This document shows positions 33,796 to 42,902 of a stretch of DNA of 49,611 bases, piece by piece. The notes beneath the pieces were generated by a model that did not search any database, had not been told where the DNA came from, and saw nothing but the letters and a program-made list of their open reading frames with translations. The stretch covers positions 1 through 49,611 of the forward strand of contig QFZU02000285.1 of NCBI GenBank assembly GCA_003260025.2, given 5' to 3'. Every line of letters starts with the position of its first letter. The first letter of the stretch is position 1. Made by a program: the position numbers and the translations under genes. This DNA comes from Microbispora triticiradicis. GTDB taxonomy: Bacteria > Actinomycetota > Actinomycetes > Streptosporangiales > Streptosporangiaceae.

Positions 33796-35052
33796 TCAGA
33801 GCCGCTCGACGTTGGGTCCCCGGCAGCGGTTGCGGGTGTCGAGGACGAAGGCGCTCTCGCGCCGGATCATCTCGTAGTCGAAGCAGTCGTGGTCGGTGAG
33901 GATCACGACGGCGTCGGCCGCGGCCGCCTCCCGCGCCGACGGCTCGGCGATCCCCACCCCCTCGGCCACGAACGCGAGGTCGACGTGCGGATCCGCCGCG
34001 TACACCCGCGCGCCCAGCCTGCGCAGGAGCCTCGCCACCTCCAGCGCGGGAGACTCGCGGCAGTCGCCGGTGTTCTTCTTGTACGACAGGCCGAGCAGGA
34101 GGACGCGGCTGCCGTTCACGGCCTTGCGCCGGTCGTTCAGCGCCAGCACCAGCCGGTCGACGACGTGCGCGGGCATGTGGTCGTTGACGTCGTTGGCCAG
34201 CTCCACGAACCGGAAGTTGTGCCCCAGACTGCGCTTGACCTTCCAGGACAGGTACGACGGGTCGATCGGCAGGCAGTGGCCGCCGACCCCCGGCCCCGGG
34301 GTGAAGCGCATGTAGCCGAACGGCTTGGACGAGGCGGCGTCGATGGCCTCCCACACGTCGATGCCGAGCTGCCTGGCGAAGACCGACAGCTCGTTGACCA
34401 GGGCGATGTTGACGTGCCTGAAGGTGTTCTCCAGGAGCTTGCACAACTCGGCCACCTGCGGCGAGGACACGGGGACGACGCGCTCGACGACGGTCTCGTA
34501 GAAGGCGCGCACCCGCGCGAGGGCGGCGTCGTCGAGGCCGGAGACGACCTTCGGCGTGTTCTCCAGGCGCCACCGCGCGTTGCCGGGGTCGATCCGCTCC
34601 GGGCTGTAGCCGAGGTGGAAGTCGCCGGGAGCGCTCAGGCCCGACCCCTCCTCCAGGATCGGGCGCAGGTACTCCTCCGTCGTCCCCGGATAGGTGGTCG
34701 ACTCCAGCACCACGGTCGCGCCCGGCCGCAGATATGGGGCGAGCGACCGGCCGGCCGACGCGATGTGGCTGAGATCGGGCACGCCGTCGGTCAGCGGCGT
34801 CGGCACGGTGATCACACAGACGTCGAAGCCATCGGCGTCGGCGTAGTCCGCGCTGGCCCGGTAGCGGCCCGTCCCGTGGGCGGCGGCGAGCGCGTCGTCG
34901 CCGACGTCCTCGACGTACGACTGACCGGCGTTGAGCCGCTTGACCCGCAGCTCGTCCACCTCGACGCCCACCACGTCGAACCCGGCCCGCACCGCGCGGA
35001 CCGCCAGCGGCAGGCCGACGTACCCCTGCCCCACCACGACCAGTTTCTCCAT
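33796..35052 (-). CDS. UDP-N-acetylhexosamine 6-dehydrogenase (WbpA/WecC-like)
   Basis: 418 aa from ATG at 35052. N-terminal Rossmann motif GQGYVGLPLA (8-17), the central family domain, and catalytic Cys260 in GPGVGGHCLPIDP, followed by SYLSWK; the C-terminal domain has LLLGLSYKKNTGDCRESP. This pattern is that of UDP-GlcNAc/ManNAc dehydrogenases rather than UDP-glucose dehydrogenase. It oxidises C6 to a uronic acid using two NAD+. It is 33 bases downstream of rmlB in the same operon. The exact epimer is not decided by sequence. Confidence 0.9.
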   Translation of the reverse strand: MEKLVVVGQGYVGLPLAVRAVRAGFDVVGVEVDELRVKRLNAGQSYVEDVGDDALAAAHGTGRYRASADYADADGFDVCVITVPTPLTDGVPDLSHIASAGRSLAPYLRPGATVVLESTTYPGTTEEYLRPILEEGSGLSAPGDFHLGYSPERIDPGNARWRLENTPKVVSGLDDAALARVRAFYETVVERVVPVSSPQVAELCKLLENTFRHVNIALVNELSVFARQLGIDVWEAIDAASSKPFGYMRFTPGPGVGGHCLPIDPSYLSWKVKRSLGHNFRFVELANDVNDHMPAHVVDRLVLALNDRRKAVNGSRVLLLGLSYKKNTGDCRESPALEVARLLRRLGARVYAADPHVDLAFVAEGVGIAEPSAREAAAADAVVILTDHDCFDYEMIRRESAFVLDTRNRCRGPNVERL

Positions 35053-35085
35053 CAAGGACCCCCGTCCCCTGGCAGTTACGATGTC

Positions 35086-36063
35086 TCAGCCGCGGCGGTC
35101 CACGAGCGGGCGCCACCAGTCCTGGTGGTCCCGATACCAGCGCACGACGTCCGCGAGCCCCTCGTCGAACCCCGTCAGGGGCTCGTAGCCGATGGCCCGG
35201 ATCTTTCCGCTGTCCAGCGCGTACCGCCGGTCGTGCCCCGGCCGGTCGGGTACGCGCTCGACCATCTCCCATCCGGCGCCGAAGGCGTCGAGGATCCGGC
35301 GGGTGAGATCGAGGTTGCTCAGCTCGACGCCGCCGCCGATGTTGTAGACCTCGCCGGGCTCCCCCTTGTCCAGCACGAGCTGGACGCCCCGGCAGTGGTC
35401 GTCCACGTGCAGCCACTCCCGCACGTTGCCGCCGTCGCCGTACAACGGCACGGGACGCCCGTCGATCAGGTTGGTGACGAACAGCGGGACGACCTTCTCC
35501 GGATACTGGTACGGCCCGTAGTTGTTGGAGCACCTGGTCACCCGGACGTCCATCCCGTACGTGCGGTGGTAGGCGCGGCAGAGCAGGTCGGCTCCGGCCT
35601 TGGCGGCCGAGTAGGGCGAGTTCGGCAGCAGCGGCTCCGCCTCCGTCCACGTCCCCTCGTCGGCCGAGCCGTACACCTCGTCGGTGGACACCTGGACGAA
35701 CGTGCGCACGCCCGCCTCCAGGGCGGCCTGCAACAGCCGCTGCGTGCCCAGCACGTTGGTCGTCACGAAGTCGCCCGCGCCGCTGATCGACCGGTCGACG
35801 TGGGTCTCGGCGGCGAAGTTCACGACCACGTCGTGCCCGGGGACCAGCTCGCGCAGCAGCGCCGCGTCGCAGACGTCGCCGCGCGCGAACGTGAAGGCGG
35901 GGCGGGTCTCCACCGGGGCGAGGTTGGCCGGGTTGCCGGCGTAGGTGAGCTTGTCCAGCACCGTGACCCGGGCGTCCTCGTACCCGGGGTAGGCGCCCGA
36001 CAGCAGCGAGCGGACGTAGTGGGAGCCGATGAAGCCGGCCGCGCCGGCGACGAGGATCTTCAC
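35086..36063 (-). CDS. rmlB: dTDP-glucose 4,6-dehydratase
   Basis: 325 aa from GTG at 36063, which overlaps the rmlA stop as GTGA. An extended short-chain dehydrogenase with NAD motif GAAGFIG (7-13), catalytic TDE in VSTDEVYGS and YSAAK, and substrate residues SNNYGPYQYPEKVVPLF. It makes dTDP-4-keto-6-deoxyglucose from the RmlA product, the branch point to dTDP-Fuc4N through the WecE-type enzyme encoded at the far end of the cluster. No RmlC/RmlD genes are present, so rhamnose is not the local product. Confidence 0.95.
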   Translation of the reverse strand: MKILVAGAAGFIGSHYVRSLLSGAYPGYEDARVTVLDKLTYAGNPANLAPVETRPAFTFARGDVCDAALLRELVPGHDVVVNFAAETHVDRSISGAGDFVTTNVLGTQRLLQAALEAGVRTFVQVSTDEVYGSADEGTWTEAEPLLPNSPYSAAKAGADLLCRAYHRTYGMDVRVTRCSNNYGPYQYPEKVVPLFVTNLIDGRPVPLYGDGGNVREWLHVDDHCRGVQLVLDKGEPGEVYNIGGGVELSNLDLTRRILDAFGAGWEMVERVPDRPGHDRRYALDSGKIRAIGYEPLTGFDEGLADVVRWYRDHQDWWRPLVDRRG

Positions 36064-37127
36064 GCGCGCACCTGCACCTTGCTGTGGTCTCCGATCATGA
36101 GCTGGTAGGCGTTGGGCACCCCGGTCGCCTTCGTGACCTCCGCGTTGCGGCCGATCAGCGAGTGGGTCATGCCCCGGACGCCCCGGATGGCCGAGTCGGC
36201 CAGCACGATGCTGTAGTCCACCTCGGCGTCCTCGATCACGCACCCCTCGCCGATCGAGGTGTACGGCCCGACGTACGAGCCGATGATCTTGGTGTCGGCG
36301 CCGATCACCACCGGGCCGCGGATGACCGAGCCCTCCACCACGGCGCCGGGGGCGATCACCACCCGCCCGGTCACCTCCGACAGCCCGTCCACGGTCCCCG
36401 CGACGCCGGGCTCGACCGCCTCCAGCACGATGCGGTTGCACTCCAGCATGTCCTGCAGGCGGCCGGTGTCGCGCCAGTAGCCGGTGACGAAGTGGGACCG
36501 CACGCGGTGCCCGCTGTCGATGAGCCACTTGATCGCGTCCGTGATCTCCAGCTCGCCCCGCGCGGACGGCCCGATCGCGCGTACGGCCTCGTGGATCGCG
36601 GGCGAGAACGTGTAGACCCCGACGATCGCGAGGTCGCTGCGCGGGTGCTCGGGCTTCTCCTCCAGCGCGACGATCTCCCCGTGCGGGCCGAGTTCGGCCA
36701 CTCCGTAGAACTGCGGCTCGGCCACCCGGGTGAGCAGGATGCGGGCGTCGCACTCCTCGGCGCGGAAGGCGTCGACCAGGCCGCGGATGCCGCCGACCAG
36801 GAAGTTGTCGCCCAGGTACATGACGAACGGCTCGCCGGCCAGGAACTCCCGCGCGACGAGGACGCAGTGCGCCAGCCCGAGCGGCGCCTCCTGGGGGATG
36901 TAGGTGACGTCGAGCCCGAACGCGGAGCCGTCGCCGACGGCCGCGCGGACCTCCCGGCCCGTGTCGCCGACGATGATCCCCACGTCGGTGATGCCGGCGT
37001 CCCTGATCGCCTCCAGTCCGTAGAAGAGCACCGGCTTGTTGGCGACGGGGACGAGCTGCTTGGCGGAGGTGTGGGTCAGCGGGCGCAGCCTCGTGCCCTT
37101 GCCGCCCGCCAGGACGAGTGCCTTCAC
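36060..37127 (-). CDS. rmlA: Glucose-1-phosphate thymidylyltransferase, long (StrD-like) form
   Basis: 355 aa from GTG at 37127 (VKALVLAGGKGTRLRPLTH); a longer upstream frame has no family match. The nucleotidyltransferase motif LAGGKGTRLRP is at 6-16, the Mg-binding YLGDN near 105, and the sugar site EEKP. The last ~110 residues form hexapeptide-like beta-helix repeats (GRVVIAPGAVVEGSVIRGPV), which marks the long StrD-type seen in secondary metabolism and surface-glycan loci. It makes dTDP-glucose for RmlB. Confidence 0.94.
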   Translation of the reverse strand: MKALVLAGGKGTRLRPLTHTSAKQLVPVANKPVLFYGLEAIRDAGITDVGIIVGDTGREVRAAVGDGSAFGLDVTYIPQEAPLGLAHCVLVAREFLAGEPFVMYLGDNFLVGGIRGLVDAFRAEECDARILLTRVAEPQFYGVAELGPHGEIVALEEKPEHPRSDLAIVGVYTFSPAIHEAVRAIGPSARGELEITDAIKWLIDSGHRVRSHFVTGYWRDTGRLQDMLECNRIVLEAVEPGVAGTVDGLSEVTGRVVIAPGAVVEGSVIRGPVVIGADTKIIGSYVGPYTSIGEGCVIEDAEVDYSIVLADSAIRGVRGMTHSLIGRNAEVTKATGVPNAYQLMIGDHSKVQVRA

Positions 37128-37164
37128 CGCTGTCCGCGTCCTTTCGCGACACCCCGTGGGCGGC

Positions 37165-37680
37165 TCATCTCGGCTCACCGCGGAGCAGCGAGTAGAGGAC
37201 CTGGTCGTGCCAGCCGCCGTCACGCCACTGGGCCCGCCGCAGGACGCCCTCACGCGTGAACCCGATCTTCTCCACCGCGCGCTGCTCGCCGATGTTCTCG
37301 ACGTCGGCGAAGCACTGGAGGCGCTCGGCCCGGGTGTGCGCGAACAGGTAGTCCGCCAGCAGGCGCTGCGCCTCGGTGCCGATGCCGCGGTTGCGGTAGC
37401 CGGTGAAGACGCAGATCCCGATCGTCCAGCACCAGCACGTCGTCTCGGGTCCCCAGGCCGTCTTCCACCAGGCCACCCACCCGGCGGTGTCCCCGCCGGA
37501 GTCGACGGCGAGCCGCCCGTAGTCGTCGCCGAGCAGGCCGTCGTCCGCGAAGCGCCGGCGCAGCGCGCCCGAGTGGCGGTATCCGTACCACTGGAATTCG
37601 CCCCGCGCCTCGGGCGTCGCCCGTTCCGCTTCGAAAACGTCGAGATCCGCCTCGCGGACCGGCCTCAGTGTGACGTCCAT
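37165..37680 (-). CDS. GNAT-family acetyltransferase (RimJ/RimL-like)
   Basis: 171 aa. The acetyl-CoA motif is YRNRGIGTEAQRLLADYLF, followed by RLQCFADVENIGEQRAVEKI typical of RimJ/RimL-type N-acetyltransferases. It is the first gene of the rmlA-rmlB-dehydrogenase run, 37 bases upstream of rmlA. By position it might acetylate dTDP-Fuc4N, like WecD in enterobacteria, although sequence resemblance to WecD itself is not obvious to me. Confidence 0.85.
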   Translation of the reverse strand: MDVTLRPVREADLDVFEAERATPEARGEFQWYGYRHSGALRRRFADDGLLGDDYGRLAVDSGGDTAGWVAWWKTAWGPETTCWCWTIGICVFTGYRNRGIGTEAQRLLADYLFAHTRAERLQCFADVENIGEQRAVEKIGFTREGVLRRAQWRDGGWHDQVLYSLLRGEPR

Positions 37681-37923
37681 GATCTCCCCTCACATACGGG
37701 AGCCGCGCGGAAGGAACGGAATGTCCGGCGCCTTTTCTCCCGGGCGGGGCCGCGGGAATTGCATCCGGCCTCCTGCCAGTCGCCAATGCTATGCGCGGAC
37801 CCGCGCGAAGCCGGCGGGCCACATTGCGAACGAGCGTGAAAGGTGCGGATCGGATTTCTCAATATCCCGCAAATTCGGATGTGCGGCACGAGGAGGCCGG
37901 CAGCCGCTCATCACAATGACGCC

Positions 37924-38898
37924 ATGACCAACGTATCCGTTGTGATTCCCTGCTACCGATCCGCCCGGACGCTGCCGGCCCTGGTGGAACGCCTTCTCGC
38001 CGTTCTGCCCGCCGCCGCGGACCTCTTCGAGGTCGTGCTCGTCGTGGACGGCTCGCCCGACGACACGTGGGAGGTGGCCCAGGGCCTCGCCGAGCGGCAC
38101 GGCAGCGTCCGCGCCGTGCTGCTGGCCCGCAACTACGGGCAGCACAACGCCCTGGTGGCGGGCATACGCTGCGCGCGCTACGAGGTCATGGTGACGATGG
38201 ACGACGACCTGCAGCATCCGCCGGAGGAGATCCCCCGGCTCCTGGCGGGCCTGGAGCCCGGCCTCGACATCGTGTACGGCGTGCCGAGCGGCGGGACGCA
38301 CGGGCGAATTCGCGATTTCGCCTCCAAATCCCTGAAGTGCGGGCTTTCCGGGCGATTCGGCGCGGAAAACGGCGCGGACATCTCCGCGTTCCGCGCCTTC
38401 CGGAGCTTTCTGCGGGAGTCGCTGGACGGCGTCGGGGGTCCGCACACGCAGATCGACATCGCCTTCTCGTGGGCGACCACCCGGGTCGGCACCGTACAGG
38501 TGCGGATGGACAGCCGGCACGCTGGCCGCTCCAACTACACGCCCGCGATGCTCGTCCGCCACGCGATCGGCGTGTTCGTCGGCTACAGCACGCTCCCGCT
38601 GCGCCTGGTGACCTATTTCGGCCTGCTGACCGGAGCGTTCGGCATTGTCCTGCTGACGGTCTTCCTTTTCACGTACTGGTCGGGCGACAGCACCGTCAAG
38701 GGCTTCACCTCGACCGCGTCGATGATCGCGTTGTTCGCGTCCGCCCAGATGATCGCGCTCGGCATCATCGGGGAGTATCTCGGCAGGATCCACGTCGAGA
38801 GGATGGGACGCCCCACCTACATCGTCCGCAGCCGGGCCGAGAGCGGTGCGGCGCAGCCGATGACGGTGACGGGCGGCCCGGAGGGGTGGAGCGCGTGA
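37924..38898 (+). CDS. GT2-family glycosyltransferase with two C-terminal membrane helices
   Basis: 324 aa from ATG at 37924. GT-A fold start VSVVIPCYRSARTLPALVER, nucleotide-sugar residues VVDGSPDDTW, the metal-binding DDDLQHPPEEIP, and two hydrophobic segments near 225-290 (LVTYFGLLTGAFGIVLLTVF). This is the GtrB/polyprenyl-phosphate-sugar synthase architecture. With the GtrA flippase in this locus it may charge undecaprenyl phosphate with a sugar. A GAGGAGG lies 30 bases before the ATG and a 3-codon ATG frame overlaps the start, so initiation is uncertain. The stop overlaps the WbqC gene (GTGA). Confidence 0.88.
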   Translation: MTNVSVVIPCYRSARTLPALVERLLAVLPAAADLFEVVLVVDGSPDDTWEVAQGLAERHGSVRAVLLARNYGQHNALVAGIRCARYEVMVTMDDDLQHPPEEIPRLLAGLEPGLDIVYGVPSGGTHGRIRDFASKSLKCGLSGRFGAENGADISAFRAFRSFLRESLDGVGGPHTQIDIAFSWATTRVGTVQVRMDSRHAGRSNYTPAMLVRHAIGVFVGYSTLPLRLVTYFGLLTGAFGIVLLTVFLFTYWSGDSTVKGFTSTASMIALFASAQMIALGIIGEYLGRIHVERMGRPTYIVRSRAESGAAQPMTVTGGPEGWSA

Positions 38899-39629
38899 AG
38901 CGGGTCGCCGTCGTGCAGTCGAACTACATCCCCTGGAAGGGGTACTTCGACCTGATCGCCCACGTCGACGAGTTCATCCTGTTCGACGACGTGCAGTACA
39001 CCGACAGGGACTGGCGCAACCGCAACCTGGTCAAGACGGCCGCCGGTCCGAAGTGGCTGTCCGTCCCGGTACGGCGGGGCCCGCGGGGCCGCCTGATCAA
39101 CGAAGTGGTCGCGAGCGACCCGGACTGGCCCCGCGCGCACTGGCTCCTGCTCGCGCAGACCTACCGTAAGGCCCCCTGCTTCGAGGCGGTCGCGCCGGCG
39201 ATCGAACGGCTCTACCTCGGCTGCCGCCACGACCGGCTGTCGGACATCAACCGGCACTTCCTCGAAGGGCTGCTGGACGTGCTCGGCATCCCGGCGCACC
39301 TGACCCGGGCCGAGGACTACGCCGCGACGGGCGCCAGGACCGAGCGGCTCGTGGACCTGTGCCGCAAGGCGGGCGCCGACGAGTACCTCACCGGCCCGGC
39401 CGCCCGCGCCTACCTGGACGAGAGCCTCTTCGACCGGGCCGGGATCGGGGTCCGGTGGTTCGACTACTCCGGCTATCCGGAGTATCCGCAGGCGCACCCG
39501 CCGTTCGACCACCACGTCAGCGTGCTCGACCTGATCTTCAACACCGGGCCCACCGCCGCCCGGTATCTCAAGAGCGCCCGGCATCTCGAGAATGCTCAGT
39601 GCCCCGCGGCCGGGCCGGCGATCTCGTAG
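38895..39629 (+). CDS. WbqC-like family protein
   Basis: 244 aa from GTG at 38895 with GGAGGGG upstream. The family begins with QSNYIPWKGYFDLI and continues DEFILFDDVQYTDRDWRNRN; the end holds VLDLIFNTG. WbqC-like proteins occur in O-antigen and other surface-polysaccharide clusters next to DegT-type aminotransferases; they may modify amino sugars but the reaction is not established. Translation is coupled to the GT2 gene. Its last 34 bases overlap the 3' end of the convergent membrane protein gene. Confidence 0.88.
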   Translation: MKRVAVVQSNYIPWKGYFDLIAHVDEFILFDDVQYTDRDWRNRNLVKTAAGPKWLSVPVRRGPRGRLINEVVASDPDWPRAHWLLLAQTYRKAPCFEAVAPAIERLYLGCRHDRLSDINRHFLEGLLDVLGIPAHLTRAEDYAATGARTERLVDLCRKAGADEYLTGPAARAYLDESLFDRAGIGVRWFDYSGYPEYPQAHPPFDHHVSVLDLIFNTGPTAARYLKSARHLENAQCPAAGPAIS

Positions 39630-42055
39630 ACGGCGAAGTCCCCGGAGCGGAACCGCGTGGCGGCGACGTCTCCGAGCCTCGCGCCGGGGACCGTCAGCCG
39701 CTCGTCCGCGAACAGCCAGCGCACCCCGTGACGGTCCCGCAGCGACCGGGCCGCCCGCCACGAGGGCGCGGCGAACAGCGCCTCGTTCGCCCGGAGCCGC
39801 TCGCGGTCCCAGAACGGCAGATACCAGAGCACCTGGCCCGGACTCCACCGGTCCAGGTTCGCCGTCGCGTAGGCCCATCCCTCGACGAGCACCCGCCGCT
39901 CGGTCAGCGCCGACACCCAGGCCGCGCGGCTGTCGCAGGGGCCGTCGACGCCGAGACGGCAGTGCAGGTTCGTCGCGACGACGTCGCCGGGGCGGGAATG
40001 GTCGCGCAGCCACCGCGCGGCGGTGACGACGCCCCGCGGCATCGCCTGGGCCTGTGCCGCCCGGTCGGCGTCCTCCGCCGCGACCACCGGAGCCTTGTAC
40101 GTCACCGGAAGGACCCGGGTGAACCAGGCGGCCGGCGCGGCGAACGCCGAGGTCACCACGAGTGTGAGAGCGAACGGGGGCAGCGCGCCGCGCCGCGCGG
40201 CGGCCAGCGCGACCGCCGTCAGCACCACGAAGACCAGCAGGGCGGCGTACGGCAGGGCGAGAACGCCGAGCGGCTCGCCGTCGGGCAGCGGGACCCGCAC
40301 GTCGCACAGGATCCGGATGCAGTAGGCGGCGACGGCTCCGGCGACGGCGGCGCACAGGACGGACAGCGGCGACGTCCCCGACCCGCGCAGGACGGTGACG
40401 AGCCCGTAGACCGAGACGATCGCCAGATAGGGATAGGGCGCCTGGAGGAAGTAGATCTCCGACAGGCCGGGATGCCCGAAGCAGAGCGCCACGCCCAGCC
40501 CGGCCAGACTCATGCCGAGGGTCAGCACGACGGCGGGCCGGGCGAGCGCCCGGGGCCGGGTGAGCAGGCCGAGCGTCCCGCACCAGGCGACGGCTCCGGA
40601 CAGGACGCACAGGAGGGTGAGCCCGAGGACCGTGGCCGCCGGCCCCGCGAGCGGCTTCCCGTCGCCGGTCACGCCGCCCCACGTCACGCGCATCAGGGAC
40701 AGCGGGGCGGCCGTCGTTCCCCCGCGTACCCCGCCGTACAGGACGAACTGGGCGAAGAGCAGGCAGGCCGCGCTCATGCCCAGCGCGACCAGGGCCGGGC
40801 CGTCCGGGCGTCGGCGCCGCACCGTCCCGGCGACGGCCACCGCCGCCAGGCCCGCCGTGAGCAGGGGCAGGTACGTCGCCTTGGCCCCCATGACGGCGGC
40901 CAGGAAGATCCCGAGCAGGAGCCACTCGCGCGGGTTCCGCCGCCGGTTCTCCAGCAGCCGCCGGTTCTCCAGCAGATCGCTCAGCAGGAGGAAGACCGGG
41001 ACGAACAGCAGCGCGCCGAAGGTCTGCGTGGGGCTCGACCAGGACTGGACCGGTTTCCAGACCAGCGCCCCGCCGACCGGGCCGATGTAGAGGTTCGGCG
41101 CCGCGACGAGGAAGACGGCGGCCAGGGCGGCCAGAGCTCCGGCCCGCGACCTGATCACGCGCCGGGCGGCCAGGCCCAGCAGGACGACGAGCGCCGCGAT
41201 CATCGGCAGCATGCCGAGGCGGAACAGCAGGACCAGCGGCTCCACGCCGGTCACCCAGCTCGCCGCCGCGTAGTGGGCGTAGACGAACCAGTGGTACGGC
41301 AGGGGCTCCCCGGCGACGATCGGCATCGTCGGGGGCACGTGGTGCCGCAGCTCGCCGATGAACGCCAGGTGGAGGGGCATGTCGGGGTACGACGCCCCGA
41401 GCGCCGGCCAGGCGAGGGCCTGCGTGCGGAAGAAGTTGACCGCGCTCCAGACCACCAGGTAGGCGACGACGAGGGCCAGCGACCAGGACCACCAGATCGG
41501 CGACCGGGCCGCGGCCTGGGCGCTTCTCCAGTGGCGCCGCAGGCGGGGCACGAGGAGGAAGGCCGCGTACGTCGCGACCGGCCAGGCGAGGACGAGCAGC
41601 GGCGCCCCCACGGCCCTGGCCGCTACGTAGGCGAACACCTCCAGCGCGTATCCGAGGGCCAGCCCGAGCGCGACCTCCTCGCCCCGGGAGCGGTCACCCC
41701 GGTAGAGGGCCCGGACCAGCAGCGTTCCCGGGGCCGCGAGGCAGACGACGACGTAGCCGCAGAAACGTGCCGTGTCGGAGACGCGGACGCCGTAGCGGCT
41801 CAGCGCGGCCGCCGTCAGCGCGAGCACCACGACGGCCGGCGCCCATCTCACCAGCGTCCGCCGCGTTCGCCGCGTCCGCCGCGCCGGTGCGCCGTCCGCC
41901 GGCGCGGCGGCCATGAATTCCCGCGGCGATCTGAGCGGGCTCCGGGTCCGCGGACCTCCCCCGGCCGCGCCTCCCGCAGCCGAATGGACCAGCGTTCTCT
42001 CATCCGAAAGGGACGGGCCCGTCGCAGGGATTTCCCGAGGCGAGGTGTCAGCCAT
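39596..42055 (-). CDS. Large GT-C-like polytopic membrane protein
   Basis: 819 aa. After a ~65-residue Arg/Ala/Pro-rich cytoplasmic lead, some 14-16 hydrophobic segments run to about residue 670, then a ~150-residue external domain (ARWLRDHSRPGDVVATNLHC ... FRSGDFAVYEI). Acidic residues in the first large loop (ASYPDMPLHLAFIGELRHH) resemble the GT-C glycosyltransferase arrangement. It probably transfers a lipid-linked sugar outside the membrane. A short repeat encodes LLENRR twice (~residues 358-368). No clear ribosome site precedes ATG 42055; ATG at codon 48 is an alternative. Confidence 0.75.
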   Translation of the reverse strand: MADTSPREIPATGPSLSDERTLVHSAAGGAAGGGPRTRSPLRSPREFMAAAPADGAPARRTRRTRRTLVRWAPAVVVLALTAAALSRYGVRVSDTARFCGYVVVCLAAPGTLLVRALYRGDRSRGEEVALGLALGYALEVFAYVAARAVGAPLLVLAWPVATYAAFLLVPRLRRHWRSAQAAARSPIWWSWSLALVVAYLVVWSAVNFFRTQALAWPALGASYPDMPLHLAFIGELRHHVPPTMPIVAGEPLPYHWFVYAHYAAASWVTGVEPLVLLFRLGMLPMIAALVVLLGLAARRVIRSRAGALAALAAVFLVAAPNLYIGPVGGALVWKPVQSWSSPTQTFGALLFVPVFLLLSDLLENRRLLENRRRNPREWLLLGIFLAAVMGAKATYLPLLTAGLAAVAVAGTVRRRRPDGPALVALGMSAACLLFAQFVLYGGVRGGTTAAPLSLMRVTWGGVTGDGKPLAGPAATVLGLTLLCVLSGAVAWCGTLGLLTRPRALARPAVVLTLGMSLAGLGVALCFGHPGLSEIYFLQAPYPYLAIVSVYGLVTVLRGSGTSPLSVLCAAVAGAVAAYCIRILCDVRVPLPDGEPLGVLALPYAALLVFVVLTAVALAAARRGALPPFALTLVVTSAFAAPAAWFTRVLPVTYKAPVVAAEDADRAAQAQAMPRGVVTAARWLRDHSRPGDVVATNLHCRLGVDGPCDSRAAWVSALTERRVLVEGWAYATANLDRWSPGQVLWYLPFWDRERLRANEALFAAPSWRAARSLRDRHGVRWLFADERLTVPGARLGDVAATRFRSGDFAVYEIAGPAAGH

Positions 42056-42179
42056 GCGTGCGATTCTCGCGGCGGCGGCAGTGCGTATTCGCCCGCGACC
42101 TCGTTCCGGGCGGAGTCCTTGACATTCCTTTGCGGCATCCCGCGCTACGGCCGGACAATGCGGGAATCGGGAATCGCCC

Positions 42180-42884
42180 TCAGAAAGACGCGGGACGGTG
42201 CGCCCGCACGACCAGGGTGACCCCCGGAAGCGATTTGACGGGCAGATATCTCTCGGCCGCGACCACGGCGCCCAGTCCCAGGTTCACCAGGCGCGGCACG
42301 TCCGTGACGTCGGAGCCGCCGATGCGCTTCCTGCGCCAGGCCACGATCGGCCGCATCAGCACGTTCCAGCTCCACATGCGGTCGACGACCAGCCCGGCCC
42401 CGCGCAGCAGCGCGGCCAGCTCCTCCCGGGCGTAGCGGCGGAAGTGGAAGGACGCCACGTCGTGCGCCGACCACAAGGCCATGTCGCACGGGACCGTGAC
42501 CAGCGCCCGGCCACCCGGCCGCAGCACGCGCACCAGCTCGCGGGCGGCCGTGTGGTCGTCCTCGATGTGCTCCAGCACGTCGAACGCGAGCACGAGGTCG
42601 AAGGACTCGCCGGGCAGCGGCAGGTCGCACGCGTCGGCGTGGATCGCCCGCAGACCCCGCCGTACGGCCAGCTCGACCGCGGTCTCGGAGTAGTCGGCCG
42701 CCAGCGCGTCCCACCCGTGCTCGACCAGCACGCGGGTGTTGCCGCCGCCCGCGGCGCCGATGTCGAGCGCCCTGCCGGGCGGCCCGAGCCGCCGCAGCTC
42801 CCGGGCGAGCATGACGCGCCGCTCCCGATACCACCAGTGCCGGTCCTCCAGCTCGACCGTACGGCGGATGTCAGTGGCCTCCAT
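42180..42884 (-). CDS. Class I SAM-dependent methyltransferase
   Basis: 234 aa from ATG at 42884, preceded by GAAAGG. Motif I ALDIGAAGGGNTRVL (39-53), acidic Asp at the end of strand 2, and the FDLVLAFDVLEHIEDD motif are typical of small-molecule methyltransferases (Methyltransf_11/25). The aromatic start EDRHWWYRERR is common in glycan-locus methyltransferases. It likely methylates a sugar or lipid carrier. It is 18 bases downstream of the GtrA gene. Confidence 0.9.
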   Translation of the reverse strand: MEATDIRRTVELEDRHWWYRERRVMLARELRRLGPPGRALDIGAAGGGNTRVLVEHGWDALAADYSETAVELAVRRGLRAIHADACDLPLPGESFDLVLAFDVLEHIEDDHTAARELVRVLRPGGRALVTVPCDMALWSAHDVASFHFRRYAREELAALLRGAGLVVDRMWSWNVLMRPIVAWRRKRIGGSDVTDVPRLVNLGLGAVVAAERYLPVKSLPGVTLVVRAHRPASF

Positions 42885-42902
42885 GAGCAGCCTTTCTAGT
42901 GA

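Noticed and set aside
38067-38894. Long Arg/Gly-rich open frame running parallel to the GT2 gene into the WbqC frame
   Set aside because: It is the +1 shadow of the GT2 gene; only its last part, from GTG 38895, is real (WbqC-like).
39359-42220. 953-codon plus-strand frame across the GT-C-like gene
   Set aside because: Low-complexity Arg/Gly/Gln/Asp-rich translation with no recognisable domain; the minus strand carries a polytopic membrane protein.
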